17,270 nt of DNA. It comes from an uncultured Clostridia bacterium (GTDB lineage: Bacteria; Bacillota; Clostridia; TANB77; CAG-508). The stretch is taken from contig CAKPSF010000011.1 of NCBI GenBank assembly GCA_934183305.1, forward strand, positions 1 through 17,270. Reading direction: 5' to 3'. The translations under genes were made by a program, and so were the position numbers. Below the pieces are notes generated by a model. It searched no databases. It was not told the origin of the DNA and worked only from the letters and a program-made list of their open reading frames with translations. Each line of letters starts with the position of its first letter. The stretch's first letter is position 1. This document shows, one piece after another, positions 6,506 through 14,506 of this stretch.

Positions 6506-7589
6506 AATTATTCAAAACTTCATTTAAGACTTTAGCAAGATACTTCATGCTTGCTTCCGCTTCCTCTAACGTATTTCCCGTTGCTCCAACCTCTATAATA
6601 GAAGCTGCATTTGTAACCTTTTGATTAAATGTTGAGCTCCTTAAATTAATAGACCTAAATAAACCAGGATACATTTCATTTGCTTTTTCTTGAATTTTTA
6701 CAGCAAACTTTAAATTATTTTTCCAATTAGGATGTTTTCCACCCCCATCGTTTGTTCCTATAACAAACATAAGCTGTGCAACCTTTTCTCCGTTTATTTC
6801 TACTGTTGGAGCATAATCACTCTTACTTCCTACTGCATCTCTATGCACATCAAATACAATTTCTGCGTTTTTATTATTTTTTAACATTTTTTCTACCGTT
6901 TCAAGTGACCTAGTATACGAACCAGTATATGCAGGATAATCATGTTTTGTTTCATCTCTGTAAACATTAAATTTATATTTTTTTAGTTCATCTTCTAAAA
7001 CTCTGCCAACCCCAACCACTGAATATTTTAAATCTGTAGTTCTAAAATTTCCAGACGGTTTATATGAATTTTCTTTAGTTTGTGTATAGCTTTCACATGT
7101 ATGAGTATGAAAAATTAATATATCTTTTTTATTTGAGACCATAAAGTCTGGCTTCAAAATACTTTCAGTAAGTTTTATATCTGTTAAATTTTTTACAGTA
7201 ACACTTCCATATTTATTTGTATATGTATCTTTAATTTCTGTTATTGTTCTTTCTTTTTCCTCTTCATTTTCTTTTGCTATTTCTTTACTCTCATTTTCAT
7301 CCTTTTCAATGTTAGGTAGTTCTACACTAAGTAATCTATTAATCCCGCTTCTAGAAGTGTATCTCTTGTTATTGTTTTCTTGTCCCATTACATCTATCGT
7401 TTGTTCAAGTTCACTTACAATAATATTAGATTTAATAATGGACACAACATTAAAATTAATTAAATGTTGTTTTTCTTCTTTGTTTCTATAACTCAAAAAA
7501 AATCTAGTAGAGCCTACAGCTATTATTATAAAAGCTATCAATCCTACTAGATATTTTATTAGTTCTCTTAATTTAATTGTTTTAATCAT
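6504..7589 (-). CDS. spoIIP: Stage II sporulation protein P (SpoIIP), septal peptidoglycan hydrolase
   Basis: SpoIIP is the amidase/endopeptidase that works with SpoIID and SpoIIM in the mother cell to thin the septal wall and drive engulfment. The 361-residue protein has one N-terminal membrane anchor (about 12-33), a charged Glu/Lys-rich linker (about 93-120) and the catalytic domain from about 155. Expected zinc and active-site motifs are present: HTHTCESY (161-168), DVHRD (247-251), HPNW (286-289), FNQ (321-323) and IEVGATGNT (332-340). The residue before the catalytic Glu is Cys where Ser or Thr is more usual. AAAGGAG lies 7 bases before the ATG. In Bacillus spoIIP follows gpr and is SigE-dependent. 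Here it follows hisS, with a possible SigE-like promoter in the gap. Confidence 0.95.
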   Translation of the reverse strand: MIKTIKLRELIKYLVGLIAFIIIAVGSTRFFLSYRNKEEKQHLINFNVVSIIKSNIIVSELEQTIDVMGQENNNKRYTSRSGINRLLSVELPNIEKDENESKEIAKENEEEKERTITEIKDTYTNKYGSVTVKNLTDIKLTESILKPDFMVSNKKDILIFHTHTCESYTQTKENSYKPSGNFRTTDLKYSVVGVGRVLEDELKKYKFNVYRDETKHDYPAYTGSYTRSLETVEKMLKNNKNAEIVFDVHRDAVGSKSDYAPTVEINGEKVAQLMFVIGTNDGGGKHPNWKNNLKFAVKIQEKANEMYPGLFRSINLRSSTFNQKVTNAASIIEVGATGNTLEEAEASMKYLAKVLNEVLNN

Positions 7590-7621
7590 TATTTTCTCCT
7601 TTGTCTAATATACATATTTAA

Positions 7622-7650
7622 AATATATTAAACAAATTTTCAAAATATGA
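7622..7650 (-). promoter_or_regulatory. Possible SigE-type promoter for spoIIP
   Basis: On the minus strand TCATATTT fits the SigE -35 pattern KMATATTT. After 13 bases AATATATT matches 5 of 8 positions of the SigE -10 pattern CATACAMT. It lies 7 bases after the hisS stop. The region is so AT-rich that a chance match is quite possible. Confidence 0.3.
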
Positions 7651-7656
7651 TTAGTT

Positions 7657-8910
7657 TTATAAATCTTCCTCAAGTTCAAGTATTTTTTCTGAAATTACAT
7701 CTGCATTAAGTTCTATTTCTGTTTCTTCTCCATTTGCCATATTTTTTATTTTGCATTTTTTATTATTTGCTTCATCTTCTCCAATAACAATTGTGTATAG
7801 TGCATTAATTTTATTTGCATATTTCATTTGGGCATTAAAGCTTCTTGAAGAAATATTTGTTTGAACACTTATATTATCTCTTAAATCATTTGCTAATTGC
7901 ATTGCTGTTAAGTCATATTCTTCTCCCATAGATGCAATATACACTTCAATAGGCAAATCCTCTACGTCTTCATCTGGTATTAGCGAAAGAAGTCTTTCTT
8001 CTCCTGCTGCAAAGCCTACTGCCGGAGTATCTGGTCCTCCAAGTTCTTTTACTAGTCCATCATATCTTCCACCTGCAAGGACTGTATATCCGTCTTTTTT
8101 AGATATAAATTCAAATACAGTTTTTGTGTAATAATCTAGTCCTCTTACAATATTACTATCTATTTCATATTCAATATTCAACTTATCTAGTGCATTTTTA
8201 ACATTTTCAAAATGTGTTTTACATTCTTCGCATAAATAGTCTAATATTATTGGTGCACCTTGATTTAATTCTTTACACCTTTTTTCTTTGCAATCTAATA
8301 TTCTCATTGGATTTTTTTCAAATCTTGATTTACATGTAGAACAATACTCCTCTATATTCTTTCCGATAAATTCTCTTAAAGCTTCTTGATATTTCTTTCT
8401 ACATTCCGGACATCCTATTGAATTTATTGTTAATATAACATCTCCTAAGTTTAGGTCTTTTAAAAATTTATATGCCATAGATATTAATTCTACATCTGCT
8501 AAATATGATGAGGTTCCTATTATTTCTGCGCCTATTTGATTAAATTCTCTATATCTACCTTTTTGTACATTTTCATATCTAAACATAGGCATGTGGTACA
8601 TTGCTTTAAAAGGTGAAGGTTTAGATGCTATTCCGTTTTCTATATAGCTTCTTACAATTCCTGCTGTTCCTTCTGGTCTTAATGTTACACTTCTGCCACC
8701 TTTATCTTCAAATGTATACATTTCCTTTTGTACTACATCTGTTGTATCTCCAACTCCTCTTTCAAAAAGCTCTGTATATTCGAATGTAGGTATTCTTACT
8801 TCTTTAAATCCATAATTAGAAAAAGTACAATCTGCAACAGCTTCTATATAATTCCATTTAATACTTTCTTCTGGCAAAACGTCTTTTGTTCCTTTTGGTT
8901 TTTGTATCAT
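7657..8910 (-). CDS. hisS: Histidine--tRNA ligase (HisRS)
   Basis: This class II synthetase charges tRNA-His. From the chosen start it has 417 residues, the normal length. Visible motifs are KPKGTKDVLPEE at the N-terminus, RPEGTA (78-83), motif 2 FRYENVQKGRYREFNQIG (110-127), the histidine-specific RGLDYYTKTVFEF (256-268) and motif 3 with GGRYDGL (280-286) and GFAAGEERL. A C-terminal anticodon-binding domain follows. An insert at about 167-230 holds four Cys pairs (CPEC, CSTC, C-x4-C, CEEC), which suggests a metal-binding module, as in clostridial relatives. The frame can be read from a GTG at 8919, but that GTG overlaps the AAGGAG ribosome binding site that serves the ATG at 8910. It lies 24 bases after the MBL gene. 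No T-box leader fits in that gap. Confidence 0.97.
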   Translation of the reverse strand: MIQKPKGTKDVLPEESIKWNYIEAVADCTFSNYGFKEVRIPTFEYTELFERGVGDTTDVVQKEMYTFEDKGGRSVTLRPEGTAGIVRSYIENGIASKPSPFKAMYHMPMFRYENVQKGRYREFNQIGAEIIGTSSYLADVELISMAYKFLKDLNLGDVILTINSIGCPECRKKYQEALREFIGKNIEEYCSTCKSRFEKNPMRILDCKEKRCKELNQGAPIILDYLCEECKTHFENVKNALDKLNIEYEIDSNIVRGLDYYTKTVFEFISKKDGYTVLAGGRYDGLVKELGGPDTPAVGFAAGEERLLSLIPDEDVEDLPIEVYIASMGEEYDLTAMQLANDLRDNISVQTNISSRSFNAQMKYANKINALYTIVIGEDEANNKKCKIKNMANGEETEIELNADVISEKILELEEDL

Positions 8911-8918
8911 ATTTATCA

Positions 8919-8924
8919 CTCCTT
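8919..8924 (-). promoter_or_regulatory. Ribosome binding site deciding the hisS start
   Basis: AAGGAG is 8 bases upstream of the ATG at 8910. Its last base is the G of an in-frame GTG, so that GTG is unlikely to be the initiator even though it gives the longest frame. Confidence 0.8.
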
Positions 8925-8934
8925 TTATATATTT

Positions 8935-9585
8935 TTAATAATCTAGTCTTGGTTTTAAATCTAAGTATATTGACTTTTCTTCTTTTATCATACTTGATTT
9001 TCCATGTCCTGGATAAATTATTGTATCATCTGGTAATACAAGTATTTTTTTAGTTATGCTATCCATTATTTGTTCAAAACTACTTGTTGGCAAATCTGTT
9101 CTTCCCCATGTTCCTCTAAATATTGTATCTCCTGAAAAAAGCATTTTATATTTTTCACAATATAATGAGGTAGAACAGTTTGTATGTCCTGGTGTATATA
9201 ATACTTTAAATTCTATATTTCCAATATGTAAAATATCTTCATCATCGACTCTAGAATCTGCTTCTAATATTATCTTATTTTCTCCAATGTAACTTGCAAG
9301 AACTATATCATCATTTTCCAGATTTTCAGCACCATTTCTATGAATTAATACTTTTCCTCCATATTTGTTTTGAATTTGATTAACTGCTCCAATATGGTCT
9401 GCATGGCAGTGTGTTAAATATATATATTTCAATTTAGCCTCTAAAATATCAAGCATATTACTAATTTTTTCTGCATCTCCACCTGGGTCAATTACCATAG
9501 TTTCATTTGTTTCTTCATCTTTAATAACATAACAGTTAGTTGGTTCAGCTATTGGTGTTCCAACTTTTATTCTTTTTAAAATCAT
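8935..9585 (-). CDS. MBL-fold hydrolase, glyoxalase II-like
   Basis: This 216-residue metallo-beta-lactamase-fold enzyme probably hydrolyses a thioester such as S-lactoylglutathione or a bacillithiol analogue, or acts on a related thiol substrate. The true substrate cannot be read from sequence. The metal ligands are complete: THCHADH (58-64), H134 in TPGHT, D153 in SGDT and H194 in YPGHG. The segment FRGTWGRTDLP is typical of the short YcbL-type clostridial group, which lacks the long C-terminal glutathione-binding helical domain of classical GloB. It starts 17 bases after the rel stop with AAGGGA in the gap, and hisS follows after 24 bases, so it belongs to the recJ-rel-hisS train. An MBL enzyme between rel and hisS is common in clostridia. 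Confidence 0.9.
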   Translation of the reverse strand: MILKRIKVGTPIAEPTNCYVIKDEETNETMVIDPGGDAEKISNMLDILEAKLKYIYLTHCHADHIGAVNQIQNKYGGKVLIHRNGAENLENDDIVLASYIGENKIILEADSRVDDEDILHIGNIEFKVLYTPGHTNCSTSLYCEKYKMLFSGDTIFRGTWGRTDLPTSSFEQIMDSITKKILVLPDDTIIYPGHGKSSMIKEEKSIYLDLKPRLDY

Positions 9586-9602
9586 TTGTTTATCCCTTCT
9601 TA

Positions 9603-11801
9603 CTATTTCTTTCTCTTTACTTCATAAACACTATCTATTTTTCTTAATACTCTTAGAATCTTATTTAATTCTTCTAAGTTTTCTACTTCTACGCTTACTT
9701 CTGTAATTGCAATTTTTTCTTTATTTGCTCTTGAGTTTACTGCTAAAAGTTTTGTTTTTAAGTTTGAAAGTTCTTTTATAATGTCTGCTAAAAGGCCGCT
9801 TCTATCATTTGCATAAATTTCTATATCAACTGTATATGAAGCTTGTTTGTTTGCATTATACCATTCTACATCTATTATCCTACTATCTTCATCTAGTAAT
9901 TCTTTTACATTAACGCAGTCTGTTCTATGTACTGAAACTCCTCTTCCTTTAGTAATATATCCAATAATATCATCGCCTGGAAGTGGATTACAGCATTTTG
10001 ATAATTTAACTAAACAGTTATCAATACCTTTTACAACTATTCCATTATCTGAAGTTTTCTTGTTTATCTTCTTTGATTTTGCCAATTCTTCTATTTTTTC
10101 ATCTATGTTTAATTCTTTGTGTTCTTTTCTATATTCTTCTAGCATTCTAGAAATAACTTTAGATGGTGATATTGCCCCAAATCCTACAGATGCATACATA
10201 TCATCTATTGTTGCAAACTTATATCTATTTAAAGCTGCATTAACATATTCTTGTTTGTATAGTTCTGTTTGGCTCATACCAATTCTTTTTATTTCTTTTT
10301 CAATTAAGTCTTTGCCCTTTACAATGTTATCTTCTCTTTCAGCTTTTTTAAACCAGCTAAGTATTCTATTTCTAGCAGTGGTACTTTTTACATATTTTAA
10401 CCAATCTCTACTTGGTCCCTTTGGCGCATCCGAAGTTATAATATCAACAATATCTCCATTTTTTAACTTTGTAATTATAGGTACCATTTTATTATTAACT
10501 TTACAACCTGTCATTTTATGCCCGATTTCAGCATGAATATGGTATGCAAAGTCAATTGGAGTTGAACCTTTAGGAAGAACTTTTATATCTCCTTTAGGAG
10601 TAAATACATAAACTTCATCTTCAAATAATTCTGTTTTTAATGTATTTAAAAATTCATCTGGATCTTGCATATCTTTTTGCCATTCTAATGATTCTCTAAG
10701 CCATGCAAGTTTATCTTCTTCAACTTTTACTACTGATTTTTTTTCTTTATTAGCCTCTTTATATGCCCAATGTGCAGCAATACCAAATTCTGCAACTCTA
10801 TGCATGTCCCAAGTACGTATTTGAACTTCAAACGGTGTTCCCTTAGGCCCAATTAATGTTGTATGCAATGATTGATACATATTTGATTTTGGAACTGAAA
10901 TATAGTCCTTAAATCTACCGGGCATTGGTGAGTATAGCTCATGGACAACACCTAAAGCTGCATAGCAGTCTTTTACTGAGTTAACAAGTATTCTCAATGC
11001 AAATAAATCGTATATTTCATCTAAAGTTTTATTATCTCTTTTCATTTTTCTATAAATACTATATAAATGTTTTGCTCTTCCTGTTACTTCTGCATCAATA
11101 CGATTTCTTTTTAATTCTAGGCGGATTTTATCCATTATTTTTTCTATAAATACAAGTCTTTCTTCTCTTTTTCTATCAATTCCTTCAACTAATTCTCTAT
11201 ATTCTTCTGGATATAAGTATTTAAAAGATAAATCTTCTAGTTCCCATTTTATAGAATAAAGACCTAATCTATTGGCAAGTGGTGCATATAAGTCCATTGT
11301 TTCTTTTGCATTTGCAATTTGTCTGTCTCTTGTTAAAAATTTTAATGTTCTCATATTATGCAATCTATCTGCAAGTTTTATTAGTATTACTCTAATATCT
11401 TTTCCCATTGCTAAGAACATTTTTCTATAATCTTCAACTTGTTGTTCTTTTATTGTTGTATATTCTTGTAATTTACTTAATTTGGTAACACCATCAACTA
11501 AATTTGCAATTTCTTCTCCAAATTCTTTAATTAAATCTTCATGCGTAATTTCAGTGTCTTCTACCACATCATGAAGAAGAGCTGCACATATTGTTGCTTC
11601 GTCCATATCTATTGTTGTTAAAATATATGCAACTTGAAGCGGATGTATTATGTATGGTTCTCCTGATTTTCTAAGTTGGCCTTTGTGTTTTTCATTTGCA
11701 AAATCATATGCTTTTAAAACTAATTTTATATTAGCTTTTCTTTTTCTCTTTTTTAATTCTGCAATTATATCATTAATTTCTGCTTCTTTATTTTCAGTCA
11801 T
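9603..11801 (-). CDS. relA: Bifunctional (p)ppGpp synthetase/hydrolase Rel
   Basis: This long RelA/SpoT homologue makes and degrades the alarmones ppGpp and pppGpp in amino-acid starvation. The 732-residue order is canonical. The N-terminal HD hydrolase has H53, H77-D78, E81-D82 and KLADRLHNMRTL (142-153). The synthetase domain (about 235-345) contains YDLFALRI and RFKD (296-299). The TGS domain is at about 395-457 (VYVFTPKGDIKVLPKGSTPIDFAY). A CC-containing segment KLSKCCNPLPGDD lies near 605, and an ACT domain ends the protein. The RxKD motif and intact HD residues indicate both activities, unlike monofunctional RelA with ExDD. recJ lies 38 bases upstream and the MBL gene 17 bases downstream. 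GGGG stands 8 bases before the ATG. The usual clostridial apt and dtd neighbours are absent. Confidence 0.97.
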   Translation of the reverse strand: MTENKEAEINDIIAELKKRKRKANIKLVLKAYDFANEKHKGQLRKSGEPYIIHPLQVAYILTTIDMDEATICAALLHDVVEDTEITHEDLIKEFGEEIANLVDGVTKLSKLQEYTTIKEQQVEDYRKMFLAMGKDIRVILIKLADRLHNMRTLKFLTRDRQIANAKETMDLYAPLANRLGLYSIKWELEDLSFKYLYPEEYRELVEGIDRKREERLVFIEKIMDKIRLELKRNRIDAEVTGRAKHLYSIYRKMKRDNKTLDEIYDLFALRILVNSVKDCYAALGVVHELYSPMPGRFKDYISVPKSNMYQSLHTTLIGPKGTPFEVQIRTWDMHRVAEFGIAAHWAYKEANKEKKSVVKVEEDKLAWLRESLEWQKDMQDPDEFLNTLKTELFEDEVYVFTPKGDIKVLPKGSTPIDFAYHIHAEIGHKMTGCKVNNKMVPIITKLKNGDIVDIITSDAPKGPSRDWLKYVKSTTARNRILSWFKKAEREDNIVKGKDLIEKEIKRIGMSQTELYKQEYVNAALNRYKFATIDDMYASVGFGAISPSKVISRMLEEYRKEHKELNIDEKIEELAKSKKINKKTSDNGIVVKGIDNCLVKLSKCCNPLPGDDIIGYITKGRGVSVHRTDCVNVKELLDEDSRIIDVEWYNANKQASYTVDIEIYANDRSGLLADIIKELSNLKTKLLAVNSRANKEKIAITEVSVEVENLEELNKILRVLRKIDSVYEVKRKK

Positions 11802-11839
11802 TTTTTCATCCCCATTCTAACCTAAAATCTTTAGAAAGT

Positions 11840-13534
11840 TTATAAGGATTTCATAATATCCTTAAGATTAAATTGTATAGAATCCATACCATTAAAAGAA
11901 TTAATTTCTAAGACTCCAACAATGTCTACTCTATCTCCAATTAAAAATTCCTCTGCTCTACTTCCCATATTAAATCCCATAGCAGTTATAATATTTCCAT
12001 TTTCAGTTTTTAAAGTAATTTTCATATGCTTGCCTTCTGTTAATGAACGTATTGAATCTATTCTTAAATTTTTGAATAAAAATAGAGGAGTTTTATTTGC
12101 TTCACCAAATGGTTCTAGCTTTTGTAAATCTTTAACATTTTGAACAGTAAGTTCTTTATCTGTTACTTCTTTGTCTATATTTATTATAGGTACTATTTGA
12201 CTTAAGTTGCATGAGCAAGCATAATCTTCAAATACTTTTTTAAAATTGTCAAAATCTTTTCTATGTAGGCTTAACCCAACTGCCATTTCATGTCCGCCAT
12301 ATTTTTGAAGATATTGGCTTGATTTGCAAAGCGCGTTATGTAAATCAAAACCTGGTATACTTCTTCCAGAACCTTTTCCTTCATTTTCTTCCATACAAAC
12401 TAATATAGTAGGCTTAAAATACATATCAGTTATCTTTGAAGCAACTATTCCAATTACTCCATGATGCCAATTTTCACCTGCTAATACAATACAATCTTTT
12501 TCTTTAACATTGTCATTTTTAATTTTTTCGATTGCATCTTCATATATTCCTTTTTCAATCTCTTGACGTACTCTATTATACTCATTTAATTTATCTGTTA
12601 GTTTTAATGCTTCCTGTGTATCAGTGGTTAAGAATAGTTTTAAAGCTTCTTCTGCCATTCCCATTCTTCCACACGCATTAATTCTGGGAGCAATTCCAAA
12701 AGATACTGTCATAGAATTTATTTGTTTATATCCTAAACTATTTATTAATGTTTTTAAACCAATATTTTTAGTTACCTCTACTAGTTTCAAACCTAATTTT
12801 GCAATAACTCTATTTTCATCTACCAAAGGAACAATGTCTGAAATTGTACCAACTGCAACCAAATCTAAGTATTTTAGATATTCTTTTTCATCTATATTTA
12901 ATTTTTTACCAATTGCTTGGATCAATTTAAATACAACACCAACTCCTGCTAATTGGTTAAATGGATATTTACTAGTTTTTATTTTAGGATCTATTACTGC
13001 AATTGCATTTGGTAAATTATCTAGTGGCTCATGGTGGTCTGTTACAATTGTTTCTATTCCTAAAGAATTTGCATAATCTATTTCTTCTATTCCAGAAATA
13101 CCACAATCTACAGTAATCATTAGTTTATATTTTTCATCTGCAATTCTTTTTACAGCTTCTTTATTCAAACCATATCCTTCATCTAGTCTGTTGGGTATTG
13201 TATGTGCAGCATCTATTCCAATACTTTTTAAAAATTGTTTTAAAACGCAAATACTTGTTATTCCGTCCACATCATAATCGCCATATATTATAACTTTTTC
13301 TTTATTGTTTGCAGCTTCAATTATTCTGTCTACGGCTTTCTCCATATCTGGCAATAAAAATGGGTCATAAAAATCATTTCTTGTTGGATTTAAAAAAATT
13401 TTTATTTTTTCATCATTTTCAGCAATATTTCTTCCAACTAGAATATTAGCAACTAAATCTGTTAAATTATACTTTTCTTTTATTTCTTCAACTTTTTTTA
13501 AATCTGCTTCATTGCATACCCATTTCTTATTCAT
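11840..13534 (-). CDS. recJ: Single-stranded-DNA-specific exonuclease RecJ
   Basis: RecJ degrades 5'-ended single strands in recombination, mismatch repair and repair of stalled forks. The 564 residues fit the compact clostridial form. The B. subtilis protein is longer, with an extra C-terminal region. DHH-superfamily motifs are present: DYDVDG (86-91), VDCG (142-145), TDHHE (165-169), GTISDIVPL (229-237), the conserved RINACGRMG (284-292) and DHHA1 motif GGHEMAVG (413-420). A C-terminal OB fold (about 450-564) ends with IDSIQFNLKDI-like beta-strands. A strong ribosome binding site, AAGGAG, precedes the ATG, and a promoter is visible above. It heads the train recJ-rel-MBL-hisS-spoIIP. No terminator is seen between these genes. 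Confidence 0.96.
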   Translation of the reverse strand: MNKKWVCNEADLKKVEEIKEKYNLTDLVANILVGRNIAENDEKIKIFLNPTRNDFYDPFLLPDMEKAVDRIIEAANNKEKVIIYGDYDVDGITSICVLKQFLKSIGIDAAHTIPNRLDEGYGLNKEAVKRIADEKYKLMITVDCGISGIEEIDYANSLGIETIVTDHHEPLDNLPNAIAVIDPKIKTSKYPFNQLAGVGVVFKLIQAIGKKLNIDEKEYLKYLDLVAVGTISDIVPLVDENRVIAKLGLKLVEVTKNIGLKTLINSLGYKQINSMTVSFGIAPRINACGRMGMAEEALKLFLTTDTQEALKLTDKLNEYNRVRQEIEKGIYEDAIEKIKNDNVKEKDCIVLAGENWHHGVIGIVASKITDMYFKPTILVCMEENEGKGSGRSIPGFDLHNALCKSSQYLQKYGGHEMAVGLSLHRKDFDNFKKVFEDYACSCNLSQIVPIINIDKEVTDKELTVQNVKDLQKLEPFGEANKTPLFLFKNLRIDSIRSLTEGKHMKITLKTENGNIITAMGFNMGSRAEEFLIGDRVDIVGVLEINSFNGMDSIQFNLKDIMKSL

Positions 13535-13567
13535 TATATATCTCCTTAAATAAACAATTTCTTCTAT

Positions 13568-13596
13568 ATTTTATACTATTTAGAAGTTTTTTACAA
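13568..13596 (-). promoter_or_regulatory. SigA-type promoter for the recJ-rel-MBL-hisS train
   Basis: On the minus strand TTGTAA (4/6), a 17-base spacer and TAAAAT (5/6). Transcription would start near 13561, 27 bases before the recJ ATG. A small CTTCTA/TAGAAG inverted repeat (13561-13566 and 13581-13586) flanks the -10 box. Confidence 0.55.
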
Positions 13597-13615
13597 TACT
13601 ATATATAAGGAAAAA

Positions 13616-13667
13616 GAAAAAAATGTAAGTTCTTAAACTTGAAATTTAAAAAACCTACATTTTTCAC
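13616..13667 (-). terminator. Probable terminator after the Yip1-like gene
   Basis: On the minus strand AAAAATGTA pairs with TACATTTTT as a 9-base outer helix. A second, imperfect inner stretch follows, and then a T-rich tail (TTTTTTTCTTTTT). The loop is large and A/T-rich, so termination may be partial. Confidence 0.5.
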
Positions 13668-13671
13668 GTAT

Positions 13672-13710
13672 ACAACAAGGTTAAGTTGCCTTTGGCAACA
13701 CATATGTTGT
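13672..13710. repeat. Nested hairpin element in the recJ/Yip1 gap
   Basis: Inner arms GTTGCC (13685-13690) and GGCAAC (13694-13699) enclose a 3-base loop. Outer arms ACAACA (13672-13677) and TGTTGT (13705-13710) enclose an asymmetric internal loop of 7 and 5 bases. It lies 30 bases past the stop of the Yip1-like gene and lacks an adjacent U tract. It stands out because this gap is otherwise A/T-rich. It could be a 3' UTR stabiliser, a short mobile palindrome or an operator. Confidence 0.5.
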
Positions 13711-13739
13711 TAAGAAATTCCGTCACATCATTAGCATAT

Positions 13740-14426
13740 TTACATATAAATATAAATTCCTAATAGTCTAATTACTATATAACAAACAGCATAAATAGCT
13801 TGTATTAATACATATTTCTTTATGAAGTCTTTGCTTTCTTCTTTTCCAAATAAATATTTAAATCCAAAGAAACTTAATACTATTGATATAGCAAAACATA
13901 AACTAGCAAATGGAGATGTTATTGTTGACATATTTTTACTAATTATTGTAAGCAAAGATACTACGTCTGCAACTATTAATGGTATTTGCGCAATTGTAAC
14001 TGTAGAAATTATTGTTGTTAAAGATTTTTTATTTTTAGTATTTAGTAATAATACAATTACTGAATATACTAAAATTCCTATAGCTGGTGTTAATATTTTC
14101 TTTAACACAGCAAGGATATTGCTAAATACTCTTGAAAATCCAAAAAGATATATTGTTTGTTGTGTTGATTTTATAAATACCGCAATTGTCCATATAATTA
14201 GTAAAAACAATGCTGTTTTAAAGAATTTAGCTGAGTTATCTTCTGCAACTTCTTTAATTTTTTCTAATGGATTTTTAATCATTTCTGTAATAAAACCTTT
14301 TGTTGCAATTGTTTCGTCTTTTATGTTTGTTTCTTTCATAGACTCCTTAACTTTTTTTGCTGTTTCAGCAGTTTCATTTTTCAAATTTTCAGTATCAATT
14401 GAAAATTTTTCTTCTTTTTCTTCCAT
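13740..14426 (-). CDS. Yip1-like multi-pass membrane protein
   Basis: The 228-residue protein has two parts. Residues 1-65 are highly charged and helical (Glu, Lys, Thr), with no signal peptide. Five hydrophobic segments follow at about 69-87, 111-129, 137-162, 171-193 and 203-226. The spacing, and the short IAQIPLIVADVVSLL segment in the third span, resemble Yip1-domain bacterial proteins, which have no assigned function. The family call is by topology only. GAGAGGAAG precedes the ATG, and the gene has its own promoter that begins one base after the pfkA stop. The charged N-terminus resembles an amphipathic, LEA-like lead and may lie along the membrane face. Confidence 0.65.
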   Translation of the reverse strand: MEEKEEKFSIDTENLKNETAETAKKVKESMKETNIKDETIATKGFITEMIKNPLEKIKEVAEDNSAKFFKTALFLLIIWTIAVFIKSTQQTIYLFGFSRVFSNILAVLKKILTPAIGILVYSVIVLLLNTKNKKSLTTIISTVTIAQIPLIVADVVSLLTIISKNMSTITSPFASLCFAISIVLSFFGFKYLFGKEESKDFIKKYVLIQAIYAVCYIVIRLLGIYIYM

Positions 14427-14477
14427 ATTTTTCTTCCTCTCTTTATTATATTTTGAAAGCCTCTAACTTTCGGTTAC

Positions 14478-14506
14478 ATTTTATATCTATGCAATTAATT
14501 TGTCAA
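14478..14506 (-). promoter_or_regulatory. SigA-type promoter for the Yip1-like gene
   Basis: On the minus strand TTGACA (6/6), a 17-base spacer and TAAAAT (5/6). The -35 box starts immediately after the pfkA TAA codon. No terminator is seen between pfkA and this promoter, so pfkA transcripts may also read into the next gene. Confidence 0.7.

Noticed and set aside
8911..8934. T-box or other leader for hisS
   Set aside because: Only 24 bases separate the MBL stop from the hisS start, too few for a riboswitch.
9847..10536. Rightward open frame of 229 codons inside rel
   Set aside because: It is antisense to a highly conserved, intact rel gene and has no start signals. It is a shadow.
13822..14466. 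Rightward open frame of 214 codons opposite the Yip1-like gene
   Set aside because: It mirrors the coding frame of the leftward gene, which has the promoter and ribosome binding site. No equivalent signals exist for the rightward frame.
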